64,000 nt of DNA from ZC4RG20 sp964553875 (GCA_964553875.1 CAZKNH010000001.1:62001-126000); one strand, 5' to 3'. Positions 45,401 to 54,190 are shown, counted from the first letter of the stretch. Made by a program: numbers and translations. Notes: generated from the letters alone by a model not told the origin.

Positions 45401-45910
45401 ATGAGCACGAAGACCGAACTGCCCGGGCGGCTCGCGGCGCGCCACGCCCGCGCGCCAAAGGCCCTCTCCGCCGCGGCCGTCGCCGCCCTGCTGCTCGGCG
45501 CGCCGACGCTCGCGCAGGACAGCGGCGCGAAGAGCCCGACGTTCACGCCGCTCGTATCCATCAAGGAGCTGATGGAGAAGACGATCACGCCGGCCACGAA
45601 CACGCTGTGGAATGCGTTCGAGCCGCCGACCGAGGAGGCGCAGTGGGCTGCGCTCGAGGAGGCCGCCATCACGCTGCTCGCCGCGGCGAGTGTCGTCGCC
45701 CAGGGCGGCACGGGGCCGATGGACGCCGAGTGGGCCCGCGAGCCCGGCTGGCAGGCGTATAACCAGGTGATGATCGACGCCGGACGCATGGCGCTCGAGG
45801 CGATCCGCAACCGGGACCACGACAAGCTGCTCGAGGCCGGCGACGTTCTGTATCCGCCGTGCGAGGGCTGTCATCAGCAGTACAATCCCGGCGTGATCAA
45901 CGCGCAGTAG
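45401..45910 (+). CDS. Cytochrome c'-like (class II) haem protein
   Basis: A 169-residue exported protein with a signal region at about 22-39 ending TLAQ. The mature protein is mostly helical, with CEGCH near the C-terminus (PPCEGCHQQYNP), the class II/cytochrome c' arrangement in which haem is bound at the end of a four-helix bundle. Possible roles are electron transfer or NO/CO binding. ATG 45401, directly after an in-frame GTG, has GAGGAG upstream. It lies close to, but opposite in orientation to, the DUF6491 gene and about 800 bases after the cbb3 cluster. Confidence 0.78.
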   Translation: MSTKTELPGRLAARHARAPKALSAAAVAALLLGAPTLAQDSGAKSPTFTPLVSIKELMEKTITPATNTLWNAFEPPTEEAQWAALEEAAITLLAAASVVAQGGTGPMDAEWAREPGWQAYNQVMIDAGRMALEAIRNRDHDKLLEAGDVLYPPCEGCHQQYNPGVINAQ

Positions 45911-46002
45911 CGCGGGAACGCGAACGCGTTCCATGACGGCGGCGCCGGCGCGGCCTATCGTCGTTGCCGGCGGCCGGGCTGCTCCGCCGGGAGGAGGCGC
46001 GG

Positions 46003-46797
46003 ATGGATCGTCTCGCGGGCTTGTTCGTGGGGCTCTTGCTCCTTTCGGCGTTCTTCTGGATCGTCGAGTCGCTCTTCGCTGCGAACCCCGATCAGCCGCG
46101 GCTTCACCGTCGCCGCGGCTTCGCGACCGACGTCGTGTACTGGTTCGCGACCCCGCTCGTCACGAAGTCGATCTCGCAGATCGGTCTCGCGCTGCTCCTC
46201 GTGCTGATCTACCGCGAACGGCCCGTCGAAATCCGCGAGATGCTCCTCGCTCGCGAAACCGGCCTCGCGAGCCAGCCGCTGTGGCTGCAGGCGATCGAGA
46301 TCCTCGTCATCGGCGACTTCATTGCGTACTGGATGCATCGCGCGTTCCACGGTCGGCGGCTGTGGAAGTTCCATGCGATCCATCACTGCTCGAAGGACCT
46401 CGACTGGCTGTCGTCGGTGCGGCTCCATCCGGTGAACGACTGGCTGACCCGCTGGGTGCAGGCCTCCGCGCTCGTGCTGCTCGGCTTCAGCCCGCTCGCG
46501 GTTGCCGCATACGTGCCGTTCTTGACGTTTTACGCGATCTTCCTGCACGCGAACGTTTCGTGGGGGTTCGGCCCGCTCGGTAAAGTCGTCGCGAGCCCGC
46601 GATTCCACCGCTGGCACCATACGTCCGAGGACGAAGGGCTCGACAAGAACTTCGCAGGGCTCTTTCCGTTCTTCGACGTGCTGTTCGGCACGTATTACAT
46701 GCCGAAGGACCGCGTGCCGAAGCGTTTCGGAATCCGCAACGACGACGTGCCGGAAGGGTTCCTCGGGCAGCTCGCGTATCCGTTCCGCGCGGCGTGA
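46003..46797 (+). CDS. Sterol desaturase / fatty acid hydroxylase superfamily membrane protein
   Basis: A 264-residue di-iron membrane oxygenase. Membrane helices alternate with the histidine boxes: HRAFH (in YWMHRAFHGRRLW), HAIHH, a central HANVSW and HRWHHT. Together these give the eight-histidine di-iron site of the fatty acid hydroxylase superfamily. It probably hydroxylates or desaturates a lipid; the substrate is unknown. GGGAGGAGG precedes ATG 46003. The adjacent right-hand gene converges on it. Confidence 0.87.
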   Translation: MDRLAGLFVGLLLLSAFFWIVESLFAANPDQPRLHRRRGFATDVVYWFATPLVTKSISQIGLALLLVLIYRERPVEIREMLLARETGLASQPLWLQAIEILVIGDFIAYWMHRAFHGRRLWKFHAIHHCSKDLDWLSSVRLHPVNDWLTRWVQASALVLLGFSPLAVAAYVPFLTFYAIFLHANVSWGFGPLGKVVASPRFHRWHHTSEDEGLDKNFAGLFPFFDVLFGTYYMPKDRVPKRFGIRNDDVPEGFLGQLAYPFRAA

Positions 46798-46901
46798 GCG
46801 CAAGCGTCCGACGGACGCGCGCTGATCCCGCATCGACGACGCCGCTCGGCCGGCGCACGCTGCTCAACGGGCGCAGAGGTCGCTCCCGCCGCGCGCCGTA
46901 G

Positions 46902-48128
46902 CTACGCGAGGTCGTCGTGCTCCACGACGAACGTGATTCTGTTGCGTACCCCGGGGACCTTGACGGGCACGTCGTTGACGACCCGCGGCCGGTACTGGAA
47001 CTGTCTGGCCGCATCGAGCGCGGCCTGCTCGAAGAGCGGCGAGCTCGATTCGACGATGAAGAGATCCTCGACCAGCCCTTCCTCGTTCACGGTGAACTCG
47101 ACGATCACATAACCCTCGAGCCCGGCCGCGGCGGCCTCCGGAGGGTATACCGGAACGGCCTTGAAGATCGGCAGATACTCATCGACCTCCGCGAGCGCGG
47201 CGCTCGACGCGCCGAGCCAGCCGCCGACGACAGGGAGCGCGATTGCAGCGAATGCGCCGACACTCAACAGAAGCTTCTTGTGAATCGCGAGCTCTTTCAT
47301 CGCTTGACTCCTCATCACGGCCGTGACCCGGCCTTTCAGATCGATGCCGCCGACGCCGGCCGCGCACTTGAGCGGCGAAGCGGCGCGGAGCTCGGCGACG
47401 CCGAGGATGGCTTCGGCGTAGGTGCGCCGATCGTGCCCGGCTGCGACGACGGCTTCGTCACACGCGCGCTCGCGCTCCTCGACGAGCCGGGCGCCGATCC
47501 ACCAGACGAGCGGGCAGAACCAGAAGAGCGCCTCGATGAGCATGTGCAGCGCGCCGGTCAGGTTGTCACGGCGCCGCCAATGGCATACCTCGTGCGCGAT
47601 CACGGCTTCGAGCTGCGCCGGCGAGAGCCGCGTCTCGACGTCCGTCGGTAAGAGCAGCACGGGCCGCCTGATTCCGACGAGCGCCGGTTCGATGCGAGCG
47701 TTCGAGTATCTGACCGGAAGCGCGGCGCCCGGCGCCTGCGGCGCGGGCGTTGCGCGATCGACGAGCGCGGCGAGCCTTCGAATGCGCAGCACGGACTGCA
47801 GCAGAACGAGCGCCGCGCCGGCGAGCCAGACCGCGACGAGCGCGTTCGCGATCGCGGGCGGGAGCCCGCCCGCCGGGATCGGTGCCGCGAGGCGCTCGAG
47901 CGGGATCGGGCCGGCGGTGATCTCGAGGATCGGGCGCTCGAGAGCGGGCGCCAACGCCGCACCGAGGGCTGCGAGCGCGGCGAACGGCACGAGAAACTTG
48001 AGCGACGCCGCGAGCCAGAGCGCGTACCGGATCCGCGCCGCATCGTTCTCGAGCAGCCGCGCGGCGAGTGCGACCGCGAGCGCGACTATCGTGGATTGCC
48101 ACAGATGGTTCACCAGGCTTGCGATCAT
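46902..48128 (-). CDS. M56 (BlaR1-like) membrane metallopeptidase fused to a TonB C-terminal domain
   Basis: A 408-residue protein. The N-terminal half has four membrane helices and the M56 zinc motif HEVCH at 179-183, with the downstream EERERACDEAVV third-ligand region. In place of the penicillin-binding sensor of BlaR1/MecR1, the C-terminus (from about residue 325) is a TonB_C domain: VYPPEAAAAGLEGYVIVEFTVNEEGLVEDLFIVESSSPLFEQAALDAARQFQYRP. It is paired with a BlaI-type repressor four bases upstream, so it probably relieves repression by proteolysis after an envelope signal. M56-TonB fusions are known in gammaproteobacteria; the signal is unknown. Confidence 0.88.
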   Translation of the reverse strand: MIASLVNHLWQSTIVALAVALAARLLENDAARIRYALWLAASLKFLVPFAALAALGAALAPALERPILEITAGPIPLERLAAPIPAGGLPPAIANALVAVWLAGAALVLLQSVLRIRRLAALVDRATPAPQAPGAALPVRYSNARIEPALVGIRRPVLLLPTDVETRLSPAQLEAVIAHEVCHWRRRDNLTGALHMLIEALFWFCPLVWWIGARLVEERERACDEAVVAAGHDRRTYAEAILGVAELRAASPLKCAAGVGGIDLKGRVTAVMRSQAMKELAIHKKLLLSVGAFAAIALPVVGGWLGASSAALAEVDEYLPIFKAVPVYPPEAAAAGLEGYVIVEFTVNEEGLVEDLFIVESSSPLFEQAALDAARQFQYRPRVVNDVPVKVPGVRNRITFVVEHDDLA

Positions 48129-48132
48129 CGCG

Positions 48133-48528
48133 TCACTCCTTCTTGCCGAGCTCCTCGAGCGCGCGACGCGCTTCCTCGATGTCGTCGAGCGTGAGGCGGC
48201 CGGTCTCGATCAGATGCGAGATCAGAGGCTGTGGGCGGCCGCCGAAGAGGCCGAGCAGCTCGTCGACGATCGGGCGGCGGGCCGCTTCGGGCGACACGAG
48301 CGCCTCGAAAATATGCGCGTTGCCGACCTTTTTCTTGCGATGAACCGCACCCTTTGCCTCGAGGCGGTACAGGATCGTTTGCACCGTCGTGTAGGCCGGC
48401 CGGCGCTTCTCCGGGAAGCGCTCCTGCACCTCGCGGACGGATGACGGCCCGAGGCTCCAGAGTGCGTCCATGACCTCGAGCTCGAGGCGGCTCAGTCGCG
48501 GTGCCGCAGGCTTCTTTTTACTACGCAT
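48133..48528 (-). CDS. BlaI/MecI/CopY family repressor
   Basis: A 131-residue winged-helix repressor. LSRLELEVMDALWSLGPSSVREVQERF is the family N-terminus with helix 1-2, RPAYTTVQTILYRLEAKGAVHRKK is the recognition helix and wing, and the C-terminal VDELLGLFGGRPQPLISHLIETGRLTLDDIEEARRAL forms the dimerisation and cleavage region. It is followed by the M56-TonB_C gene and lies divergent from a GT2 gene. An inverted repeat overlapping its own start codon is a plausible operator. Confidence 0.92.
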   Translation of the reverse strand: MRSKKKPAAPRLSRLELEVMDALWSLGPSSVREVQERFPEKRRPAYTTVQTILYRLEAKGAVHRKKKVGNAHIFEALVSPEAARRPIVDELLGLFGGRPQPLISHLIETGRLTLDDIEEARRALEELGKKE

Positions 48529-48535
48529 GTCGTAG
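48521..48535. promoter_or_regulatory. Candidate BlaI-type operator overlapping the repressor start codon
   Basis: CTACGCATGTCGTAG is an inverted repeat (CTACG/CGTAG, 5-base centre) covering the repressor's ATG (48526-48528). Placement and size fit autoregulation by a BlaI/MecI dimer, whose operators are short TAC/GTA dyads. A further CTACTATA lies ten bases upstream. Inferred from sequence alone. Confidence 0.5.
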
Positions 48536-48579
48536 AATCTACTATACGCGTCTACGCCCTGCAAGGGTCGGCATTCCAA

Positions 48580-49653
48580 ATGCCGCGCCGGTATGATCGA
48601 CGCCCGTTTCTGGTCTCGGTGTCGTCGCCATTGAACAAAACGCCGCTCGTGTCCGTGGTGATGCCCGCATTCAATGCGGCCGCGACGGTTCGCCGCGCCG
48701 TTCGCTCGGTGCTCGCGCAGACGTATCGCGACTTCGAGCTGATCGTCGTCGACGACGGCTCGACGGACGCGACGGCAGCCGAGGTGCACGCCGCGGCAAA
48801 CGGCGACGAGCGCGTGCGAGTGCTCGAGCTTCGGCACGGCGGGATCGTCCGGGCGTTGAACGAAGGCATCGGCGCGGCACGCGGCGAGCTGATCGCGCGG
48901 ATGGACGCGGACGACGAGATGCGCCCGCACCGCCTCGAGGCGCAGGTCGCGCTGCTCGCCGAGCGTCCCGACGTCGGTGTCGTCGGATGCCTCGTCGAGT
49001 TCGGCGGCGACCGCGAAGACGCGTGCGGCTATGCGCTGCACGTCGACTGGCTGAACTCGCTGCGCGAGCCCGACGAGATCGCGCTTCACCGCTTCGTCGA
49101 GTCGCCGGTCGCGCATCCGAGCGTCACGTTCCGCCGAGAGCTGGTCGACCGGCTCGGCGGCTATCTCGACTCGGACGAGCCAGAGGACTACGAGCTGTGG
49201 CTCCGCTGGATGGACGCGGGTGTCCGCTTCGCGAAAGTGCCGGAGGTGCTGCTCCGCTGGAACGATTCGCCGACGCGGATGTCGCGTACTTCCGTGCGCT
49301 ATGCACGCGACGCGTTCTACGCGTGCAAGGGCCGCTATCTCGCGCGGTTCGTGCGCCGTCATGCGGGCCCAACGCGCCGAGTGTGGCTCTGGGGCGCCGG
49401 CCGCACGACGCGGAAGCGCTTTGCCGCGCTCGAGAGCGCGGGCATCGAGCTCGCGGGCTACATCGATATCGACGCGGCGAAGATCGGCCAGCGCATCGGC
49501 GGCCGACCCGTACGGTCGCCGGACGATCTGCCTTCGCCGGACGAATCCTTCGTGATCGGCGGCGTCGGCGTCCGCGGCGCGCGCGAGGAGATCCGCGCGC
49601 GCCTCGAGGCGCGAGGGTTCAGGCTGGGGGCGGACTTCGTGCCGGCGGCGTAA
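48580..49653 (+). CDS. Family 2 glycosyltransferase
   Basis: A 357-residue GT-A enzyme. The N-terminal catalytic domain has VSVVMPAFNAAATVRRAVRSVLAQTYRDFELIVVDDGSTD, RMDADDE (the DxD metal motif) and EDYELWLRW. The C-terminal part (about 245-357) is a separate Rossmann-like module starting VWLWGAGRTTRKRFAALESAGIELAGYIDID. It reads as a small nucleotide- or CoA-binding domain similar to PglD-type N-termini, an uncommon attachment. AAGGG precedes ATG 48580. Sugar and acceptor are unknown. Confidence 0.87.
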   Translation: MPRRYDRRPFLVSVSSPLNKTPLVSVVMPAFNAAATVRRAVRSVLAQTYRDFELIVVDDGSTDATAAEVHAAANGDERVRVLELRHGGIVRALNEGIGAARGELIARMDADDEMRPHRLEAQVALLAERPDVGVVGCLVEFGGDREDACGYALHVDWLNSLREPDEIALHRFVESPVAHPSVTFRRELVDRLGGYLDSDEPEDYELWLRWMDAGVRFAKVPEVLLRWNDSPTRMSRTSVRYARDAFYACKGRYLARFVRRHAGPTRRVWLWGAGRTTRKRFAALESAGIELAGYIDIDAAKIGQRIGGRPVRSPDDLPSPDESFVIGGVGVRGAREEIRARLEARGFRLGADFVPAA

Positions 49654-50036
49654 GCGCCGCGGAGCCGCGATTTGACAGTCCTCGTACTATCGCCGACGAT
49701 ACCCGCTACACTTGCCGACGGTTAAGGGCATGTTTTGCATGGTTTTCTCGACGCGTCGGGCACGCTTTTCCACGCGAAAAGCGTTCGACGCGGTATGTTT
49801 GCGCAGCCGTCCGCGCCGCGCCGGTAGACGGCTCGGCCGAGCTTAGCCCCGGGGCGGCGACGCGCGCGTCCGACCTCCCCGGGGCACTGATCCTCGGGAC
49901 GGCCGATCTCTCGATCCCACTCCAAGGCCCGCCGAGCCCGCCAAACGACATCGAACGGTCGCCTGCGGCGCGGTTCGGCGTCCGTCCGGACTGGCCGTCC
50001 CTCGTGCAGGAACAGCAACAGCAGGAGGGCTTTCGT
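49654..50036. other. 383-base non-coding stretch upstream of the histidine kinase
   Basis: No gene is supportable, although the kinase frame stays open through it. It contains a long hairpin (49752-49792, listed separately) and GGAGGG at the kinase start. It may be a structured leader. Confidence 0.45.
49752..49792 (+). other. Long imperfect hairpin in the kinase leader
   Basis: CGCGTCG (49752-49758) pairs with CGACGCG (49786-49792), and ACGCTTTT (49762-49769) pairs with AAAAGCGT (49777-49784), separated by a GGC/T internal loop and a seven-base loop. There is no T-run after it, so it is not an ordinary intrinsic terminator for the GT2 gene. Confidence 0.5.
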
Positions 50037-50822
50037 ATGGTAGCCAGGCAGGATTCGCCGCCGCGCGATATCGAGCGCGGATACCCGGTAGGGCACGTAT
50101 CGCTTGCCATCGAAGAGCGCCGCATCGAGAAGTTTCTCGCGACGCTCGCGCACGAGTTCAGGAATCCGTTGTCGTGCCTGCAGACGGCGATGGATCTCGT
50201 CGAGGCGCTGCTGCCCGACGACCAGAGAGCACGCGAGCTTCGGGGAATGATTCGTCGGCAGCTGAATCACCTGACCCGTCTCGTCGAGGATCTGTCGGAT
50301 GCGTCGAGCATCCTCGAGGGGAGGGTCGTGCTGAAGACCGAGCGGCTCGACTTGCGTCAGGTGGTGTTCGATGCGGTCGAAGTGGTCGCGCCGCTGATGA
50401 CCGAGCGGCAGCATCTGCTCGCATCGATGGTCCCCGAGCGCCCGCTCTACATGAAGGGCGATGGGATGCGGCTCACTCAGCTCGTCGTGAACCTGCTGAC
50501 GAACGCGGCGAAGTTCACGCCGGTCGGCGGGCGCATCGAGCTTCGCGTCGAGACCGAGGGCGAGCGGGCGGTGATCGTCGTCCGCGACAACGGCATCGGC
50601 ATCGATCCGGCGATGCTGCCGCGGCTGTTCGACCGCCTCGTGCAGGCGGGACCGCCCGGTGCGGGCAGCATGGGGCTAGGGCTTCCGCTCGTCCGGCAGA
50701 TCGCGGAGCTTCACGGCGGGTCGGTCGCCGCGCGAAGCGACGGCATCGGCAAGGGGAGCGAGTTCGTCGTTCGTCTGCCGCTCCGTGACTCGCCGAAAGC
50801 GCGGCTCCGCGCGAGTCACTGA
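50037..50822 (+). CDS. Soluble orphan sensor histidine kinase
   Basis: A 261-residue kinase with no membrane segment and almost no input domain. The DHp helix carries the phospho-acceptor His39 in ATLAHEFRNPLSCLQ. The HATPase domain has the N box LTQLVVNLLTNAAKF, G1 DNGIGID and G2 MGLGLPLVRQIAELHGG. HEFRNPL is the HisKA form seen in PAS-hybrid kinases. No response regulator is adjacent. GGAGGG precedes ATG 50037. It may sense a cytoplasmic partner or act as a phosphotransfer module. Confidence 0.88.
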   Translation: MVARQDSPPRDIERGYPVGHVSLAIEERRIEKFLATLAHEFRNPLSCLQTAMDLVEALLPDDQRARELRGMIRRQLNHLTRLVEDLSDASSILEGRVVLKTERLDLRQVVFDAVEVVAPLMTERQHLLASMVPERPLYMKGDGMRLTQLVVNLLTNAAKFTPVGGRIELRVETEGERAVIVVRDNGIGIDPAMLPRLFDRLVQAGPPGAGSMGLGLPLVRQIAELHGGSVAARSDGIGKGSEFVVRLPLRDSPKARLRASH

Positions 50823-50840
50823 GGTCGCGCAGCGCCGCCC

Positions 50841-51746
50841 CTAGTTTGGACGCGCTTCGGCGCCGCGCGCCTCGGATCGGCGCGTGCGCGGCGCGCGGAA
50901 GAACCGCGAACGCACGACGACGTGGCGGCGCAACCGTGCCGCGAGCGGCTTGCGCCGTACGACCGCGACGACGCTCGCCGTCGCGGTAACGGCCGTGACC
51001 GAGGGCCGCCACGCGACGAGCGACAGCTTCCCCGTCCGATCCTCGACGAGCGCGGTGCAGCTCTCGACCCAGTCGCCGTCGTTGCAGTAGAGAAGGCCGT
51101 CGACGGCCGTAAGCTCTGCCTTGTGGATGTGCCCGCAGACGACGCCGTCGACGCCGGCGTCGCGCGCCGCGTGCACGGTCGCCTGCTGGAAGCGCTCGAC
51201 GTAGCGGCGAACGAAGCCGAAGCGCGATTTCACGTGCTGCGCGAGGGACCAGTACGGGCGGCCGCTCATGTCGTGCAGCCAGTGCACGAAGCGGTTGAGC
51301 TCCAACAGCGCGCGGCACGCGTGTGCGCCGATGCGCACGCCGAGCCCGGTGCCGCGGACGATGCAGTCGAACCGGTCGCCGTGCAGCACGAGCAGCCGAC
51401 GGCCGTCGGCCGTCGTGTGGATCTTCTCCGATGCAAGCTCGATGTTGCCGAGCAGCGCCCCGGCGAAGCGGCGGATGTCGTGGTCGTGGTTGCCCGGAAT
51501 GTAGATTACGCGCGTGCCGTCGAAGCTCTTCTGCAAAATCGTTCGCAAGACCTCGTTATGGCTCTCCGGCCAATAGAAGTCGTGGCGCAGGCTCTCGAGA
51601 TCGATGATGTCGCCGACGAGATACAGCACGTCGCAACGCGTGCGACGCAAAAAGTCGAGCAGCAGCGACGCGCGGCACGAGCGCGATCCGAGGTGCACGT
51701 CCGATATCCACACGGTTCGCAGCGCATCCATGTGCATGGAGCTCAT
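50841..51746 (-). CDS. LpxH-like UDP-2,3-diacylglucosamine diphosphatase family metallophosphoesterase
   Basis: A 301-residue calcineurin-like phosphoesterase. Metal motifs are WISDVHLGS, LVGDIIDLE, YIPGNHDHD, VLHGDRFD and VCGHIHKAE. This arrangement matches the LpxH/LpxH2 family of lipid A biosynthesis, but the extra C-terminal basic segment (VVRRKPLAARLRRHVVVRSRFFRAPRTRR) and its length suggest a paralogue, perhaps peripheral on the membrane. ATG 51746 has GAGGAAC upstream. It converges on the histidine kinase. Confidence 0.87.
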   Translation of the reverse strand: MSSMHMDALRTVWISDVHLGSRSCRASLLLDFLRRTRCDVLYLVGDIIDLESLRHDFYWPESHNEVLRTILQKSFDGTRVIYIPGNHDHDIRRFAGALLGNIELASEKIHTTADGRRLLVLHGDRFDCIVRGTGLGVRIGAHACRALLELNRFVHWLHDMSGRPYWSLAQHVKSRFGFVRRYVERFQQATVHAARDAGVDGVVCGHIHKAELTAVDGLLYCNDGDWVESCTALVEDRTGKLSLVAWRPSVTAVTATASVVAVVRRKPLAARLRRHVVVRSRFFRAPRTRRSEARGAEARPN

Positions 51747-51880
51747 CGGCTCGAGGTTCCTCGTTCCTGGCGGGCGCGAAAGGTTTACAGATTTGCCCGC
51801 ACCAAACGCGGACGCGCGTCCCAAATCGGAGCGCGCGATGGTACACGTCTTTGCGCGTCGGGGCAGCCCTCGAGCGCCGC

Positions 51881-52363
51881 TCAGCCGCAAAATCGCAGCG
51901 CCGCATGCGTCTCGCCGGCGACATAGCTCGCCCACGTGCGCAGCGTCGCGAGCGCGGTCTCGGTGCCGATCCGTCCGAGCAACTCGACGGCTGCGGCTCT
52001 GACGTTCACGGTGCTGTCGTCGAGGCGCGCCGTCGCGAGCGGCTCGAGCCGTTCGGGCGGCACGCCCGTGAGGATCGCAGTTGCGGTTTCGCGCACGGTC
52101 TTCGCGCCGTGACCGGCATGCTCGAACACGAGGTCGAGAAACGGCGGGTGCGCGGCGAGACCGAGATCTGACAGTTCGCGAATCAACCTCGCGCACCCCT
52201 TGGCGCCGATGCGCCTGCTCGCGGCGATGAAAGCGTCCGGCTGCTTGCACCGCGTGGGCGTCAGGCACGCGGCAGCCGCATGATATCGGCGAAGCCCGCC
52301 CCGGGGAGCTTCCCGCGACGACGCCGCGCACAAAGTGTGACCACGGTCGCACGGCGCGGGCAC
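51881..52363 (-). CDS. HEAT-repeat protein, possibly a fragment
   Basis: The 160-codon frame has recognisable sequence only in its last about 110 codons: LIRELSDLGLAAHPPFLDLVFEHAGHGAKTVRETATAILTGVP, then LEPLATARLDDSTVNVRAAAVELLGRIGTETALATLRTWA. These are two to three HEAT-like helical repeats resembling the N-terminal region of large WGR/DUF4132-type proteins. The upstream codons look non-coding and no ribosome-binding site is seen, so the true start is unclear. It may be a remnant of a longer gene. Confidence 0.45.
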   Translation of the reverse strand: MPAPCDRGHTLCAASSREAPRGGLRRYHAAAACLTPTRCKQPDAFIAASRRIGAKGCARLIRELSDLGLAAHPPFLDLVFEHAGHGAKTVRETATAILTGVPPERLEPLATARLDDSTVNVRAAAVELLGRIGTETALATLRTWASYVAGETHAALRFCG

Positions 52364-52469
52364 CGGAGCGAGGCAACCGTCGCGTTCGACGCTCGCGATC
52401 CCGGTCGCGTCGTCAGATCGTAATGCCTTGTCGAATCGAGAAAATTTCCGTCAACGGACGGTTTCTGCG

Positions 52470-53078
52470 ATGCAGGCACGCCGCTTGCATCGTGCCGCGC
52501 GGTGCATCCACCTGATCGAACCGACTGTGGCGATGGCGGAGCAGGCGGGACTGATTTCGGATTCGACATGTGTTCGCGTCGCGGACGTGATTCGCGAACA
52601 CCACGACGCACTGATCAGGTTCCTGAGGCGTCGACTCAGCATCGCCGAGGACGCGTATGACATCGCGCAGGAGACCTACATCCGCATGATGAAGTACGAG
52701 GGATCGAGCGAGATCAAGTCTCCGTCCGCGATGCTTTACAGGATCGCCGTCAACGTCGCGAACGATCACGGGAGGGCGGCGTTGTCGCGCTTGTCGAGCA
52801 GTCACTCGCCGATCGACGACTTCGAGCTCGAGTCGGAGCTGCCGTCCGCGGAGCGCAACGTCACCGGGCGCCAGGACCTCGAGTTGCTGCTCCATGCGAT
52901 AGAGGAGCTGCCGCCGAAGTGCAAGCAGGTGTTTCTGTTGAGCCGTGTGAACGGCATGACCTATCCCGAGATCGCGCGACACTGCGGGATCTCGGTGAAG
53001 ATGGTCGAGAAGCAGATCAGCCGCGCGCTCGCGCATTGCATGAAGAGGGTAGGGGGAGAGGACGGCGATACGTCCTAG
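52470..53078 (+). CDS. ECF sigma-70 factor, FecI-like
   Basis: About 202 residues. Region 2 is VIREHHDALIRFLRRRLSIAEDAYDIAQETYIRMMKYEG (core-binding and -10 recognition), and region 4 is ELLLHAIEELPPKCKQVFLLSRVNGMTYPEIARHCGISVKMVEKQISRALAHCM (-35 recognition). The region 4 form is that of FecI-type iron or TonB-regulated sigma factors. It is followed five bases later by a FecR-type regulator and then an STN-bearing TonB receptor, the complete cell-surface signalling triad. The start is uncertain: ATG 52470 or ATG 52533. Confidence 0.9.
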   Translation: MQARRLHRAARCIHLIEPTVAMAEQAGLISDSTCVRVADVIREHHDALIRFLRRRLSIAEDAYDIAQETYIRMMKYEGSSEIKSPSAMLYRIAVNVANDHGRAALSRLSSSHSPIDDFELESELPSAERNVTGRQDLELLLHAIEELPPKCKQVFLLSRVNGMTYPEIARHCGISVKMVEKQISRALAHCMKRVGGEDGDTS

Positions 53079-53083
53079 AGGCG

Positions 53084-54073
53084 ATGGAACCAGATTCGTC
53101 ACATCAAGCCGCCCTCGACCAGGCGGCTCGTTGGCATGCGCGGCTCGAGGCCCCGGACTGCACGGCGGAGGAGCGCGAGGCGTTCGCCGCGTGGCTCGGG
53201 AGCGGCACGAATCGCGAGGCGTGGCGGAGGGCCGAGCGAATCTGCGCGCTGCTCGCGAGTGCCGCAGCGTCCGATCCGCGGCTGCGCGCGATGGTCGATC
53301 AAGCGAACGCGCGCCGCGGCGGTCCGCGCGCCGAGCGTAAGCGCGCGTGGTGGGTGCCGGCGAGCCTCGCTGCCGGTATTGCCGCGGTCGCTCTCGTGCT
53401 CGGGTTCGGCGTCGCCGACGTGGGCGACGCTCCCCTCCAGTACGCTTCGGCAGCGGCTCGGCAGGAGCTCACGCTGCCGGACGGCACGAACGTGATCCTC
53501 GACGTGCGTACCGAGATCGACGTCGAGCTTGGCGCGTCGATGCGCGAGGTGCACCTGCGTCGCGGGCGCGCGCTGTTCGACGTCGCGCACGACGCCGAAA
53601 GGCCCTTCGTCGTCAGCGTCGGGAGCGGCCGTGTGACGGCGCTCGGCACGGTGTTCCAGGTCCACAAGCGAAGTGCTCACGACATCGTCGTCACGCTCGC
53701 GGAGGGCGCGGTCGAGGTCGAGTCGAATGTGCGCGGACGCACGCAGCGCGAGCGCCTCGCGCCGGGCGACGAGCTCCGTATGTCCGACGATCCCGGCGCG
53801 TGGCGCAAGCTAAGGGTCGACGCCAAAGCGGCGACCAGCTGGTCCGACGGCCGGCACGTCTTCAGGGACAGTCCGCTCGTCGAAGCGGTGGAAGAAGTGA
53901 ATCGTTATGCGACGCGGCGCGTCGTGATCGCAGACCCGAGCCTCGCGGAGCTGACCGTTAGCGGAAGCTTCGTCGCCGGCGACAGCGCGTCGATCGTCGC
54001 GGCATTCGCGGCGGTGCTGCCGATCAAGATCGCGGAGAGCGGCGACGAGCTGCTGCTGTTTCGCCGCCGATGA
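53084..54073 (+). CDS. FecR-type anti-sigma/sensor protein
   Basis: A 329-residue inner-membrane protein. Residues 1-75 are the DUF4880 cytoplasmic segment (QAARWHARLEAPDCTAEEREAFAAWLGSGTNREAW). One helix lies at about 92-108 (ASLAAGIAAVALVLGFGV). The periplasmic FecR domain includes QELTLPDGTNVILDVRTEIDVEL, RRGRALFDVAHDAERPFVV and ALGTVFQVHK. The C-terminal STN-like part (VVIADPSLAELTVSGSFVAGDSASIVAAFAAVLPI) touches the receptor. It holds the adjacent sigma factor until the receptor signals substrate. Confidence 0.93.
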   Translation: MEPDSSHQAALDQAARWHARLEAPDCTAEEREAFAAWLGSGTNREAWRRAERICALLASAAASDPRLRAMVDQANARRGGPRAERKRAWWVPASLAAGIAAVALVLGFGVADVGDAPLQYASAAARQELTLPDGTNVILDVRTEIDVELGASMREVHLRRGRALFDVAHDAERPFVVSVGSGRVTALGTVFQVHKRSAHDIVVTLAEGAVEVESNVRGRTQRERLAPGDELRMSDDPGAWRKLRVDAKAATSWSDGRHVFRDSPLVEAVEEVNRYATRRVVIADPSLAELTVSGSFVAGDSASIVAAFAAVLPIKIAESGDELLLFRRR

Positions 54074-54190
54074 ACGACCGCGATGCGACGCGGCGGCGAT
54101 CGCGGCACGGCTCGCGCCGTCTGCGTCGATGCGCAGAGCGACGCGGCGTCCCCGCGCTGCAGCTCTGCGCCGGAGCGGCAGTTTTCGGAG

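Noticed and set aside
46902..48528. BlaR1/BlaI as regulator of the class D gene
   Set aside because: The genes lie about 27 kb apart, the peptidase lacks a penicillin sensor, and no matching dyad was seen before the class D start.
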